NCBI GenBank assembly: GCA_045837725.1
Contig: JBEWZL010000276.1
Coordinates: 124,001-188,000 of the forward strand
Direction: 5' to 3'
DNA: 64,000 nt
DNA from: Vermamoeba vermiformis
Lineage: Eukaryota > Tubulinea > Echinamoebida
Position numbers and translations under genes: made by a program. Shown here in pieces: positions 1-11,573 of this stretch (the stretch's first letter is position 1; each line of letters opens with the position of its first letter). Under the pieces are notes generated by a model that saw nothing but the letters and a program-made list of their open reading frames with translations, did not search any database and had not been told where the DNA came from.

Positions 1-432
1 AAGAAAGATATCGATACGATAGTGGACGATATTTGGTGGATATTACCAATCAAGGGGAACAAGTCAGCGAGAGATATTCGTGATGATATGGCAAGTAAAC
101 AGAAAGCGATCTATGTGCGGGCCAATTCGCAAGCCCAGAGACAAGCCCAAATGTCTTTTGAAACGAAAGATGACGATGCAATTGTTTTATCGACCAAAGA
201 CAAAGAGTATCCTGTCAAGATAGATTTCGACGACAAATGTGTCGTGATCCGAAACTACTTTTCAGGCTACGCCTTCGAAACGACTTTGAAAGAGGCTTGC
301 GACTTATGGATAGCGACGGAAAACGGTTATTTTGAAATTTACATAGACTTGGACAAGGCCAAGAAGAAAATTACGAAGGTTATCGATCTCTTCCTCCCTC
401 GTGAAGGAGATATTTTGGCTAAAAACATGTGA
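1..432 (+). CDS. C-terminal part of an unknown protein (cut by window edge)
   Basis: The frame is open from the first base of the window to a TGA at 430-432, giving about 143 residues with no in-frame start needed, so the gene begins left of the window. The segment alternates charged and hydrophobic residues, with a WW pair near its start and a lysine-rich DKAKKKITK stretch near its end. I see no signal peptide, membrane segment or motif that I recognise, so no function is proposed. No splice site is needed inside the visible part. It is probably the last exon of a larger gene, because neighbouring genes have several introns. Confidence 0.6.
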   Translation, partial: KKDIDTIVDDIWWILPIKGNKSARDIRDDMASKQKAIYVRANSQAQRQAQMSFETKDDDAIVLSTKDKEYPVKIDFDDKCVVIRNYFSGYAFETTLKEACDLWIATENGYFEIYIDLDKAKKKITKVIDLFLPREGDILAKNM

Positions 433-740
433 TGCAATGATACTTGTTAATTAAAGATTTGGAGTCCTTCAAACAATATCGACTCACTTTTTAGTTTTGG
501 CGACCCTACGCCTGCCTCGGCCAAGTTTGTAAATTTGCCGACCACGGGACGCGTATCCTTCACTTTGATATGACAAATTATATCTCTTTCAGCAGATTTC
601 GCCCCAACCCTTCGTCGTCGAATCCTCGCAGTGTCAAAAAAACGCGTACAAAAAAAACTCTCTGAAGGTTGAGCTCATGTGTGACTTTGAACAATCTTTG
701 TTCATGAACTAAATGTCATTTAAAAATTACGAACACAACC
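433..740. other. Intergenic stretch, no gene seen
   Basis: This lies between the 3' end of the first gene and the ATG of the next gene on the same strand. It holds AT-rich sequence and short A runs near 639-657. I see no RNA gene, repeat or clear promoter motif. Confidence 0.5.
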
Positions 741-1565
741 ATGGACAACGTTACTCTATTTAAGAAGATATTTTCAGATCGCGATCGGTTTGCAAAACCC
801 GTAAGTGTTGAGAATATTCGATCTGTCGAGATGAAGGTTTTTGTTCGCAGCAAAAAATATGAAAACTCGATTTAAATCATGGCATAATAATCCATTAACA
901 TATAAAATAGTTTCGTAATTATTTGGACCAAAATGCGACACATCCGAAACTTTCGTGCACTGAAGAAGACCTGAAACGATTTAGCTTCAAAAAAGGTAAA
1001 TATTGGCCTTATAATTTAATAATTAACATCTTATTTAAGAATCACTCAAGCAGACACTGAGTTTATTGTGCCTTTGTGAGCCGATTAGACCTGAAATAGC
1101 TAAATCCGCTTATGAATGCTTGAAAAGAAATGAAAACCAAGATATGGTTCTCCTTGAGTGTGAGATAGAAGTCACAGGTAAACTCATTACAAAAATCTGG
1201 ATTTGGGTTGCTCATCCGCTTACCAACTTTCTTAAAAAGCCCTGAACAGAACAGTTCATGAAGTATTAGATAAGCTTAACGAAGATAACAAGCGATTTGA
1301 CCAGGTTAAAAGCGCTTGCTCCGAGACTTTGGAAGAATTTTTAACCCAAGCAACAGACGACAGCGCAGCGAGATTCCACGCGTGTTTCGTGCCCTTAATT
1401 TGCAGTAGCCAGTTAAAACGAGCCATAAACTGCGTAAATAAGAACCACGAAGAGTTGCATGGCTGTGAGAAGGATATTGACGAAATGTTGATCTGCTCGA
1501 TTGACATGTGGACTCAGCATCTGATGAAGATTACAAATTATAAGCCTAAGAGTGATGACGAATAA
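741..1565 (+). CDS. Unknown 202-aa protein, four exons
   Basis: The exons are 741-800, 911-995, 1040-1177 and 1240-1565. All three introns are GT-AG, and the joined frame is exactly 203 codons including TAA, which supports the model. A nearer acceptor for the first intron (ending at 850) runs straight into a stop, so the 110-nt intron ending at 910 was chosen. The protein is mostly helical-looking, with eight or more cysteines spread along it, including LLCLCEP and the terminal third (CFVPLICS, INCVNK, HGCEKD, LICSID). There is no signal peptide or membrane span. The spacing is not a CHCH or zinc-finger pattern that I can name, and I do not recognise the family. Confidence 0.6.
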
Positions 1566-1749
1566 ATCGACATTTCAATGTTGCCGGGAATCCGATCGAT
1601 TTATTCCGAACGAAACTTGTACGGGACATAATCGAACCATTTATGTGAAACACATTGAGTTCAGCTCAACGAGGGCAAGTACTTTGGCCCAAATACAAAT
1701 AGAACCATTGCTTATTGACATAACTATTTGTTTAATTATTTACATGCTA

Positions 1750-4700
1750 TTATTCGTACTTGTCTGTCATATGTTCCAGACGTCGATACTTTCGTTTCTC
1801 TTCTTCAATCTGCGAAAACAAATTCTCGTACAACTTCCGCTTGCGTTCTTGTCGCTTAATCACGGCTTGAACAATGTCTGTTTCTTCTTGCACGCTCTCT
1901 TCACCCATTGAAATGTCTTCAATGACACTAGTACTTGGAGCAGGACCAGCGATTGGCGCCTTTCGCGGTGTGCTTGGCGTGCTCGATGCAACTGGAGTGC
2001 TCGAGATCAGTGCTAGAGAAGCACTGCTCGGCATAAGATCTTTAATCTTCTGATCGACTTCCAGTTGGATCAATCTGGTCTTGAGTTTCTCTTGCTCAAT
2101 CTCGTGCAGCAAGTTCTCTAACTCGTTCCTAGTCTGCTTTTGTCGTGCAATAATTTCATCAATCTTTGACCGCTTCTTTTCTTGGACTTGGTCAGACTCT
2201 TCTTTCTTACTGACAGGTGTCAACATGTCATCCAACAACACGATTGGCCTGTCAACAGATGCGCTTGGTACAGCCATAGACAGCAACCCAGCGAGTCTTG
2301 CGGCACTAGGCGCCACTAATGACTCGACGTAGGCCTCGTGCAATTGTTTGCGATAATCTTTGAACTTAGGGCTGCGCACAAAAGCAACTCGTTGGTGCTG
2401 ATATTTCTTCTCGTTCTGCGCCAATCTGAAGTAGAAAATGGCCTCAAAGATTTGAAGCCAAGGGAATGGCGCCCGTCGCTTGGTTTCAGACTCTGCAGAA
2501 TGATTAGTGTCATGGTTAAAAACAAGGCAATGTGTTTTACTCACCTTTTTGTCTTCTCTTCACCAACAAGTAATGGATGTGATTGGCCAATGGTAAGATG
2601 TTCGCGCTCCAGTTCGCTGTGCCGAAATCTAACTTCTTCAAGTAGCTCAAGCAGCAAGAGATCAAGCCTTGTTCATCCGTAACGTCATCTGTGTACGTGA
2701 AGTCTGGCAACAGAATGCTGTCCACGGCAGATTGCACCGCATTGAAATATGAATCTGTGTTCCAATCTGCAGGAGGCAATTGTTCCGAAAGATCGGTATC
2801 CTCGTCGTTGATTCGGACCGTAAACTCAGGGACCGGCCAGAACGCCACATCGCGATTTGAGTTGTCATTTAGCTCGTCAATTACACGCGAGATCTGTGTG
2901 TTGAACTCGTTGACGTAAATCTCGGGTTGAATAGCCTCAGCTTCATTAGGCTTGACGTATTTAATGAACTCTGCCTGCTTCTGTCGCTGGCTCATGTTGG
3001 CCAGTAGCAACTCGACCTTGCTCTCGAGCACGTCTCTCAAGTAGTACGAGGCCAACTTGGGTTGTTTTGACGTATGTTCAGCAAGCCATTTGACTCCTTT
3101 GGCCAACTTTTTGTTTCGCTTCGATAGTGCTTTGGCCTCGTTGGTCTTGGGCACAAACATAAAACAGAACTGTGAAATGACTTCTCGTGGCAGTTTTTCG
3201 GCAAACAACGTCTTGAAGTGGTTAATCTAATCACTATTAGTCTCTATAATAAATACTGATAACTCTATTATTACCGTTTGATTGATCTCCGCGTCGTTGC
3301 CGTTAGTGGGGAAAACGAGCAATAAAGGTGCTTGACTGTGCGGATGCAGCGAGTTGATCAGCTTTTCTAAGTGCGACAAATGCTTCTTCCAATAGGCATT
3401 ATCGCTGTTCATATATATATTAGCAAAACTCTTATTTTATGACCATCGCTGATTAACTCACATTTTCTCTGAGGGCGGGAAATAGTACAACAAACAGTGG
3501 GTGCCTTGAAGCTCGTGTTGCAATGCATTTTTGGGCTGAATAAAGTTAGACACAAGTACCAATCTGAATGAGATCTTACGTTATTTTGAATGTCATTGAC
3601 CAGCTTGACGCAAACACGTAGACTAGTGTTTTCTTGTGGCACGTCCTCCTCGAAATTATCGTCCAAGTTCAAGTCATTCCACTCGCTCTTGTACAACGAC
3701 AAGATAGGCAGTTGATCAACTACATCAGTGTCGTTAGCAAGATAGTTATATTGACGTTAATTAATAGTCCATACCTGTATCAGGGAGATCAACACCTCCA
3801 CGGCTAAACTTCGCGACAAGCCAATCACTGATGTTCGGGTCGTCAAGGCTTTCGGTATCAAGTTGGTTCGACACTGGTTGCGCGCCATCAGCCACGATGA
3901 CTAATTTCCAGAACAGACTGTGCTGCTTCGAGTTCTTCTTTCGCAGCAACGGGAAGATAATCTTGGGCAAGTCGATCGCTAACCAGTATTCTTTGCGGCG
4001 TACGTCAGCCTAAATAGGTGTTAGAATGCGCTTGTGCAATCATTTATAAATTGCTTACTCGTTGCCTTAACGAGGCCAATATCTTTTGGAAAGCTTCTTG
4101 TCGCTGCTGCGTGTTGACATAGTAATCGTAATCGATGGATACGCCTTCTTTTGCTGCAGGCTTTGGACTCATTAAGCGCATTGGCCGGGCTCTCATAGCT
4201 CTCTTTGCTGCCTTCTCAACGGCCATACGCTCGTTGACTCTTTCTGCAGCCCAATATCTCCAAGCGTTAAATGCTCTGCTGGCCAAGTCATGACGCTTAG
4301 CAGCGAGATATTCTTCTAATCTTTCTTCCAAAGTTGGTCCTTGAGGCTCTTCCACAATCGGCAAATCTTGAACGGGAGGCTCCCATGCAGGCTCGACGTG
4401 TTTTGATTCCTCTGATGACACGCTCAGAGGCTCGTCATGGTCGAGAACGCTGAGAACAGGTTGTACTGGCGTCGTGGGTCGCATCTGAGGTGGCTTTTCC
4501 ATGGACTTTCGTAAAGGCGATGGTGCCGAAGGAGTCGTTTGAGGCACAGGTAGGGGTTGAAGCCAGCTTACTCGATGGTGCAGTTGCTACCTTAGGAACT
4601 GACGGTGGTGGGAACACAACAGGGGTTGTAACGAATGCATCGTCAAGCTTTGGCAAGCTGTTGAAGTCGAATTTTGGTGTAGCTGGGATGGGTGCCGGTT

Positions 4701-7700
4701 GAACAAGAGTTGGGAACGTGACTACAAATGAATCATATGTTCATTAAGGTCTAGACTTCGGGGTATAAAGCTTACATGATGGTGCTTTGACTGCAGGTGA
4801 TGGTGGTCGCTGACCTTGGCTCGGAACAGCAGGTGAAAGAGTGACCTTTGGTGCTTCAGCAGGTTTGGGCGGAGTTACTTCCGTCGGCTTGACTTTACGT
4901 GAAACACGAAGGGCTGGAGCGGCCGTTGGTGTAGGCGATGGTTCCTTTACTGCAGCAGGCTGTGCTTTGCCTGATTGTCTAAGTGAAACTTTTGGTTCGG
5001 CGCGAGGTGCTGCAACAGTAACTTGAATATTGACGGGCTCCTCTTCAACCTCGTTTTTCAGGAATTCTGTTACAGATTAGTATTAAGCATTAATAAAGAG
5101 CAATTAACTTACCAGCTCGTTGGCTTGGAGTCAAGTTAACAATGTCAGACAACTTGAATGGGCCACGCTTAGACTCGATATAGCTAGACTTGACTCGGCC
5201 TATCGCCATCTTCGGCTCGATAAATGAGCTGCCTTTTGGAATGCCTTCGTCAGTCTTAGATAGTCCATGGTAGGTACAGAAGTTGGCTGCATCTTCTTCG
5301 CTTTCAAACATCATGACACGTGTCAAAGTTGAGAACGGAATTAAGTCCTGATTTCATCATTAGCAACCATTGAAATATATACGTGATGCTACTTACTCTA
5401 TAAGAGCGTGTCATTGTCTTGAGCGCCTTCTTTCGGACATTCGTGAAGTACTTGTGCATCAAGCAGGCCATCAAATAATCAGCTTGTTTGGTCATCTTGA
5501 AGTAGAGCACGTAGTTGTTGTCCTGAAGAGCCAAGCGAGCTTTGACTGCGAACTGGACTTCAGGTGAAGCGAAGATTGCTTCGGGGACTGACTTGAGCAA
5601 GTTGAAGAATTCTCCTTCTTCTTCAACAATGAACAATAGATAGGCACGGAATTCGGGCTCGTTGCTGCATTCGATGCCAAGAGCGCGGAAATTGTCATCT
5701 GAGCGTTAGTTAAGGATAATATATGCAGTGGTTGTAGTGAGTAAAAGATTTGGGGGTTGAAAAGGATACACATTTCACGACAAGAAATTAGCACCTTGTC
5801 AAGTTGTTCGGTGTTCTGACCGGGATCGAAGTTTGACGCATCTTCTTCGCACAGCAGATGATCAGAGAAGATGTCTAAGTTGAGTTAGTACGGCCAGTAT
5901 AAACGTCATTAACATACGGAATCTAGCCATGCGTTCGTAGATAGCCAAAGTCTCTTCGTTGAAAAGGCCTTGAATTGTGAAGTCTTGTCGAACAGATCGT
6001 GCGCGATCTCGAACGAAGTTGTGCACCTCCAAAAACGGACGATCGGAGCGGTCAAGAACACTAAGCATGCGTTAATGAATGTTCTAATACCACTATTATA
6101 ACACTTACTTTTCGATCAAATAATCTGTGGTCATTAGCAATATGGGACCAGGACGCACTTCCTCGGGCAAGTACTCGGGTTGTTGATCAAGCTTTCCAGA
6201 GGGACGCTTGTACTTCTTGACAGCCCACTCGTGCTTCACACTAGGCAAGCTGGTTCTTTCAGTTCCTGGAACCATTTCGAATAACGACAAATCCTTTGTG
6301 CGTTCTCTGTCGTATCTTTCGGGCTCGGGACACTTCTCTTGACAAATACCAACAAGTTTTCCTTCTGGAATGACAACCTTAGATTTGGGCTTTGGCCTCG
6401 ATTTGACCTGACGGTAGAACTCATCGATTCTTTGGCGAAGCTCTTTCGAAGCACCACGAGGAGGTAATATTTGCGAAGGAGGCTTGCTTGCAGCACGCTC
6501 GGGAGGTTTGATAGCGACTGGGGAGCGTCGAACAAGAGATGGAGGCTTTGTTTGCTCAGTGTCTTGATCGTCACTTTGCTCCTCGTCGCCTTCCGCTTCA
6601 CCTTCATCGTCTCCATGATCAGCATCATAGTCTGCTTCAGCGCCCTCTTCTTCGCCTTCTTCGTCATGGTCTTCGCCTTCTTCTTCATCGTATTCCTCGC
6701 CCTCTTCGTCATATCCCTCTTCTCCCTCTTCTTCATCGAAGTCCTCACTTTCCTCTTCATCGTATTCGCCTTCACCTTCTTCCTCATCATAATCTTCGCC
6801 CTCATCCTCTTCGGGTTCAGGTTCGACTGGCTTTGGCTTTCGCTCGGGAACTACAAACGTTACTGGCTTTCTTGGCTGTTCTGCGGGCTGGGCTGGCACA
6901 GGTTGGGGTTTTTCTTCTTGCGTACCCTTACCAGCTGCTGCTCGCAACGTTGCAGTCAATAAGCGACTCTGTGCGGAATTTAGAGGCTTTTCTGTAGCTG
7001 GCTTAGACGGTGTGTCACCAAAAGTGATGTTGAACTTGGGACCGCCGCCTGGTTTGTCAGAACTTGCGTGAATCAATAAACGCTCCTCGGCACCATCGTC
7101 CTCTTGTGTGTCCTCCTCGTCTGTCGAGTGTTGAACGGTGAATGTCATTGATGGAGTCTTGGGTGACGCGGTAAACTTGGGTTGAGCGACTGGTGAAAAC
7201 CGTTGTCCTCGTTGTGTTTTACGCATGAGCTCTTCGTCATCGAATACAGATCTTCCTGGCGTGTCTTCTTCATTCACTGGCTGATTATCCCGTCCAAGAA
7301 AACTTCCCTGTCGTCCTTGTTTCGGGTTGGCTTCAACTGGTTTCTTTGGCTTAGCGACTGGCATGTCAAACTCCGGCGACCGTGGTGCTACTTGGAATGT
7401 AGGTCTTTCTGGTGCTTCTTCTGTCTTTTGTGCACTCGCATCATCTACGCTCTTCGTGGACCAAAAGACTTTGATGCGCGCCATGCCTCCGTCAGGTAAA
7501 GGAAACGTCTTCAATTTCGCCTTCGCATTGATGGCTGCTTGTTTAGAAGCATATTCAACAATAGCAAACCGCTTTCCAGGATTCACCACAAGTTTTTTCA
7601 CTGGGCCATAGCCCGAGGCAATTCTTCTGACATGTTGGTCCTTCAGTCCAATAGGAGGAATTCCCTTGAAGAATAATGTGTGGTTATCGTCGTCCCCTTC

Positions 7701-9319
7701 TTCTTCGGCGTCTTGAGCGAACGCAGGTCTCACTGTAGTCTGTTCCTCACCAAAGGATTGCTGACGCTTGAACTGTTTCTGAAACAGTCCTTCTGTTGGC
7801 TCGGCACCGCCTCGACCTGACGTATTAAATTAGTAACAATGTTTGCAAAAGAACATTCTGTAGTACCTCGACCTCTGCCCGGATTAACTCGCCATGTGTC
7901 TTGTTGATCAGATTGTCCTCGACCTGGCTTAACCCGCCAAGATTCTTCTTGGTCTGCTTGTCCACGACCAGGTTTGACACGCCAAGACTCTTCTTGATCC
8001 GCTCGACCTCTGCCACGACCGCGACCCCAAGGTTTTTCTTGTGGTTCTTCTTCCATTTCTAGATCCTGTTCCTGTTGACCAAAGCCTCCACGGCCTCGAC
8101 CTCGTCCAGCTGGTCTAAATGGCACGTCCTCATCTTGTTCCATGGTAGATTGGTAGCCGCGACCACGACCGCGGCCTGGATTTGCTCGCCATGAATCTTC
8201 TTGGTCCGATTGTCCACGACCTGGCTTAGCGCGCCAAGTGTCTTCTTGGTTTTGATCACGACCTCTGCCGCGACCACGGCCTCTTCCTTGGCTCACTTCG
8301 TAATCGGTCATTTCTACTTCTGTTTGGTCGTAGCCTCTTCCTCGTCCTCGACCGCGTCCTCTGCCTCCTTGATTAAAATATTGGCCTGCACTATCGCCTT
8401 GGTCACCGTTGTCCATCATTTCCATGTCTTGTTCTTGTTGACCGAATCGACGGCCTCTGCCACGACCAGCATTAGGCAAAAACGACTCGCTATCGTTCAT
8501 CGTGTCATTGTCTTGATATCCACCACGACCACGGCCACGACCAGAGTTAGCACGCCAAGAATCATCTTGATTACTTTGTCCTCGGCCTCGACCACGACCA
8601 CGGCCTCGACCGCTAAATCCTTCATTTGCATCAGCCATCATTTCAGAGTCGTACTATTTGACTGCCACTGATTTCTATTTGGCTTTGGAAATGTTTCAAA
8701 CGAACCACCAAAGGCAGATCCTTCTACTACCAAATGAGGCTGAAGTGGATCCAAAGCTGCCAGTATTCGTTGAAGGTTGACCAAAGGAGAACGTTGAGCT
8801 TGTGCCTCCAAAGCCCGTGAACGTGCTTCCACCTCCAAATGATCCAGAGTTATTACTGCCAAATGAACCAAATACCGGGGTAGCTGGATCCCGCGTCATC
8901 ATCCATCATTTCATTATTGGGCTTGTTGCCAAACCGGTCAGGAAAATTGGTGAATTTTTGCCCACGGCCTCGACCTCTGTTTTGGCCTCGACCTCTGCCT
9001 CCTCCTTGATTGTTGGGTGCATTTTGGTTCCAACCCTCTATTTTTTTAAAATTCATTATTTAATAATTAACAATAAAAGAGCATATAAAATGTCAAGCAC
9101 TTGCCGATTGAAAATAAAATATAAATATTATGAAAATTATTTTTACAAGATGCCAACTTTTCTTGACTTACGATTCTGTTGATTTTGGTTCTTTCTCGGT
9201 TTATCATAATTATTATTTGGCTCGGAATTGGAAGGAGCCCCTCGGCCAAACGGCTATATTATTTATTAGTTACGTGGGCAGATCGCCGTCAGTTTTCGTA
9301 ATCATACCTTCCAACTCAT
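1750..9319 (-). CDS. MCM3AP: GANP/MCM3AP-type SAC3 mRNA-export scaffold
   Basis: Sixteen exons: 9308-9319, 9172-9253, 7867-9037, 6109-7816, 5918-6060, 5770-5874, 5397-5698, 5113-5347, 4776-5066, 4059-4721, 3775-4009, 3580-3719, 3462-3535, 3275-3404, 2545-3226 and 1750-2492, giving about 2237 residues. Domain order follows animal GANP. An N-terminus with RGG repeats and a short FG-repeat patch (to about residue 420) is followed by an RRM (about 467-540, FFKGIPP to FAIVEYAS), an Asp/Glu-rich tract, the SAC3 domain (about 915-1250, starting GICQEKCPEPERY), Pro-rich linkers and the GANP C-terminal region with coiled coils. In the known family SAC3/GANP is the TREX-2 scaffold that links transcription to nuclear pores. 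An ATG at 9056 is open upstream of exon 3, but the 12-nt first exon MSWK plus exon 2 splice perfectly into QGWNQN, so I prefer 9319. Single-base frame changes appear near 8885, 8725, 8655 and 4553. Confidence 0.9.
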
Positions 9320-9401
9320 TTAAAATATTAACAATATGTACAAAAATATATTACAAAGTCATATGGTGTATAGTTAATAAAAGAAGAACAAACAAGATCG
9401 A

Positions 9402-9411
9402 AGCGCGGGAA
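9402..9411. promoter_or_regulatory. E2F-like site upstream of the GANP gene
   Basis: The plus strand reads AGCGCGGGAA here, which is TTCCCGCGCT on the GANP coding strand, about 85 nt upstream of its ATG at 9319. It matches the core of the E2F/DP consensus TTTSSCGC. A single short motif is weak on its own. I list it because comparable motifs sit in front of the cohesin gene and the tandem kinase gene in this window. Confidence 0.3.
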
Positions 9412-9453
9412 AAAAGCCACAAAAAAAAGTCTGCAACTAATCGCAACGTTTAA

Positions 9454-11034
9454 TTATGTTACATTACGTAATTGAGGGAAAAGCGCATAGCATACTATAA
9501 TTACAATCATTAACACAAAAATAAATATAAAAAGTCCCGCTTCGGAGAGCAACTCTTGGAAGTACTCTGACAGCGAGAACAATTGGAAGAGATGAGGCTT
9601 GAAGTTGAAGAACTCGAAAGACTGCATAGCCGGCCCAGAATATCGTTGCGTACCTGCAATTAACGTTAGTATAACGGAAAAAAATTGGATGCAAGATCGC
9701 GTACCGTCGTTGTTCAATAGCACTACAGAATCGATGATTTCAAACATCTCCATCGTGGGAGCTGTAAGAGTCATAATAATAAGGTACCCTCTCCTCGCTA
9801 ACATTGATACAGTCTCCAAATAAGCCAACTCTTCTTTTGTAGTCAACGACTTTGTTTGTCCATCAAGAAATATGATGTCTACACAAGAGTTAGCACTGCA
9901 ACATATATAATAGCTCGGCAGAAGTACCTGAATTACGTTTAATGATTTCACGCGCAATAACGAATCGTCTAAGGAAGAGTAGAGGCACAGGATTGACGGC
10001 GCTGTCGAGCGGAACGTCGCAGTACTGCCTCAAGTCAAAATCGTCCAAAACAGAGTTAATCTGTCGTAGGTTAATACGCTTGTGTCTTTGATATAGAAAG
10101 TATCACTTACAATTGCGAGTCGTGATGACTTAGGAAGATATTGAGCACCAACTTCGACGAGAAGCTCGCGGATCGTGCTTGATCCGTGCTCTTCTGTTGA
10201 CTAATTGAGCAAGTTAGCTTCACGAACTGAATAGTACTACCACTTACCTCGCCAATAAAGTTAACATCTAATTTACCCTTTGCGCCTTGAGGTAATTGCA
10301 CCGGTTGCGGTTGTGGAGGTGGTTCGGGTGTCGAGTCTTTCTCCTCAATGCCGTAGAGCTTCTTCATCTCTTCTTTGTTGTGCTGAATATTTACAGGTAG
10401 GCCATCAATTAATAGATTGCCCGTGGCTTTTTCTCCTCTTTTGATAAAGATTTCACCTCGCAGAACACGCAACAAAGATGTTTTGCCGGTGCCTTATTTA
10501 ATCGAGATTAGCGACGCCAATAGCATATATAAGTAGTGCTTACCGCTATTACCAATAATTCCTAAAATTTGTCCTGATTGCGCCTTTCCACTGACTTCTT
10601 GAAGCACTTGTTTTGTAACGATCTCGTGTGTCTCAGGATCTTCAAATTGAGCAGTCAAGTTAATATTCTCGAAAACAACTTGGTGAAAATCTCGTGCTTC
10701 AACAAACGTTGGGTCTTTGCGCTTCTTCTCTTTTTTAACTCGATCCTTTTCCTCTATCAATGGGAATGCTCGTTAATTTAATGGACAAATAGAATTTGAC
10801 GGTTTAAAAATACTGATAATTCATACCTTTTAAGAAGGGCTCCTTCATAACTTTTTCCTCGCTATAGGAACGTTTTCTATTTCTCTTTGTTGGTGTAAAT
10901 GAAGATCCAAGATTATATTCGCCACTTCTACTCCCAGGAGGCGCTTCTCGAAGTGTAGTGTCGACTTCAACCTTGTCATCATCAATTATGATTGAATTGT
11001 CATTAGATCGAGTTTGATTGTTGTTGGATTCCAT
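9454..11034 (-). CDS. Degenerate ABCG-like ATP-binding protein with one membrane span
   Basis: Seven exons (10827-11034, 10544-10753, 10248-10492, 10111-10200, 9928-10060, 9705-9878, 9454-9653) join to 419 residues. The Walker A loop is intact (GNSGTGKTS). The fold then follows an ABCG nucleotide-binding domain: TIRELL, a FVIAREIIKR helix, FLDGQTKSL and IIDSVVLL, then SGPA. Key catalytic elements are altered. The LSGG signature before the AREI helix is replaced (PVPLLFLRR), the Walker B Glu is Gly (FLDGQT where families have FLDEPT), and the H-loop His is gone (TLTAPT where families have TIHQPS). After the domain there is one hydrophobic span (GLFIFIFVLMIVIIV, about residues 392-409) instead of six. 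The exon junctions keep frame throughout, so this looks like a working gene for a non-hydrolysing ABC relative rather than a broken copy. Confidence 0.75.
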
Positions 11035-11573
11035 TGTTTAGAGTGTCTCTGATTTCTTCGGTTGCTGATTTGTTTTTGATGCAATCAAATCATAGTTAGG
11101 CACCTTGACAGAGTTGTGGTCATTTGATCAAATCACTTAATCAAGCTGCTTCCGGTCCCAACCAAATTTATTTCAAACCTGAAACAAAAACAACAATACT
11201 GGCTGTCACAATCACTTTCGTGAAGGAACACATATTTGGTTCGTGGACAAACAACTGCGTTCATGCACATTATCTACAACTAGCCGTTGAGCTGATCGAT
11301 CAACGCGAAGCTAAACAGTTGCACAATCGAACGTGCACAGTATAGGAAAAAATATGTAACAAATATGTTGGTAATATGGACGAAATGAGCTTCAGTTCGG
11401 ACGTGTTAGAACCAAATTGAAAAATATTTTGATTGCGTGAATACGTATTTGCTCGAAGGGAAGGCTTTAATTAAAACAGTAAGTCTATAGAAAAGCTTTA
11501 TTAAGCTAAAATAATATTACAGCAAATACATTAACGATTTCGACCATTGGTAGGAAAACGCGGGCTTGTCGCG
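11035..11573. other. Intergenic stretch upstream of the ABC-like gene
   Basis: This 539-nt stretch lies between the start of the ABC-like gene and the stop of the oxidoreductase gene, both on the minus strand. A 73-codon plus-strand frame at 11124-11345 has no recognisable features or splice partners. I see nothing else I can support. Confidence 0.4.

Noticed and set aside
6471-6997. Plus-strand open frames opposite the acidic part of GANP
   Set aside because: Low-complexity shadows of the Asp/Glu-rich coding sequence, with no start context or splice support.
8201-8671. Plus-strand open frame opposite the RGG region
   Set aside because: A shadow of the GRGRG repeats; composition is dominated by Ser/Thr/Ala from the antisense of Gly/Arg codons.
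9038-9056. ATG at 9056 as the GANP start
   Set aside because: This stretch is better explained as the end of an intron (AAAAAAATAG). The upstream exons join in frame to give a natural N-terminus.
11124-11345. A 73-codon plus-strand frame between two minus-strand genes
   Set aside because: No recognisable motif, no splice partners, and it lies in the upstream region of the ABC-like gene.
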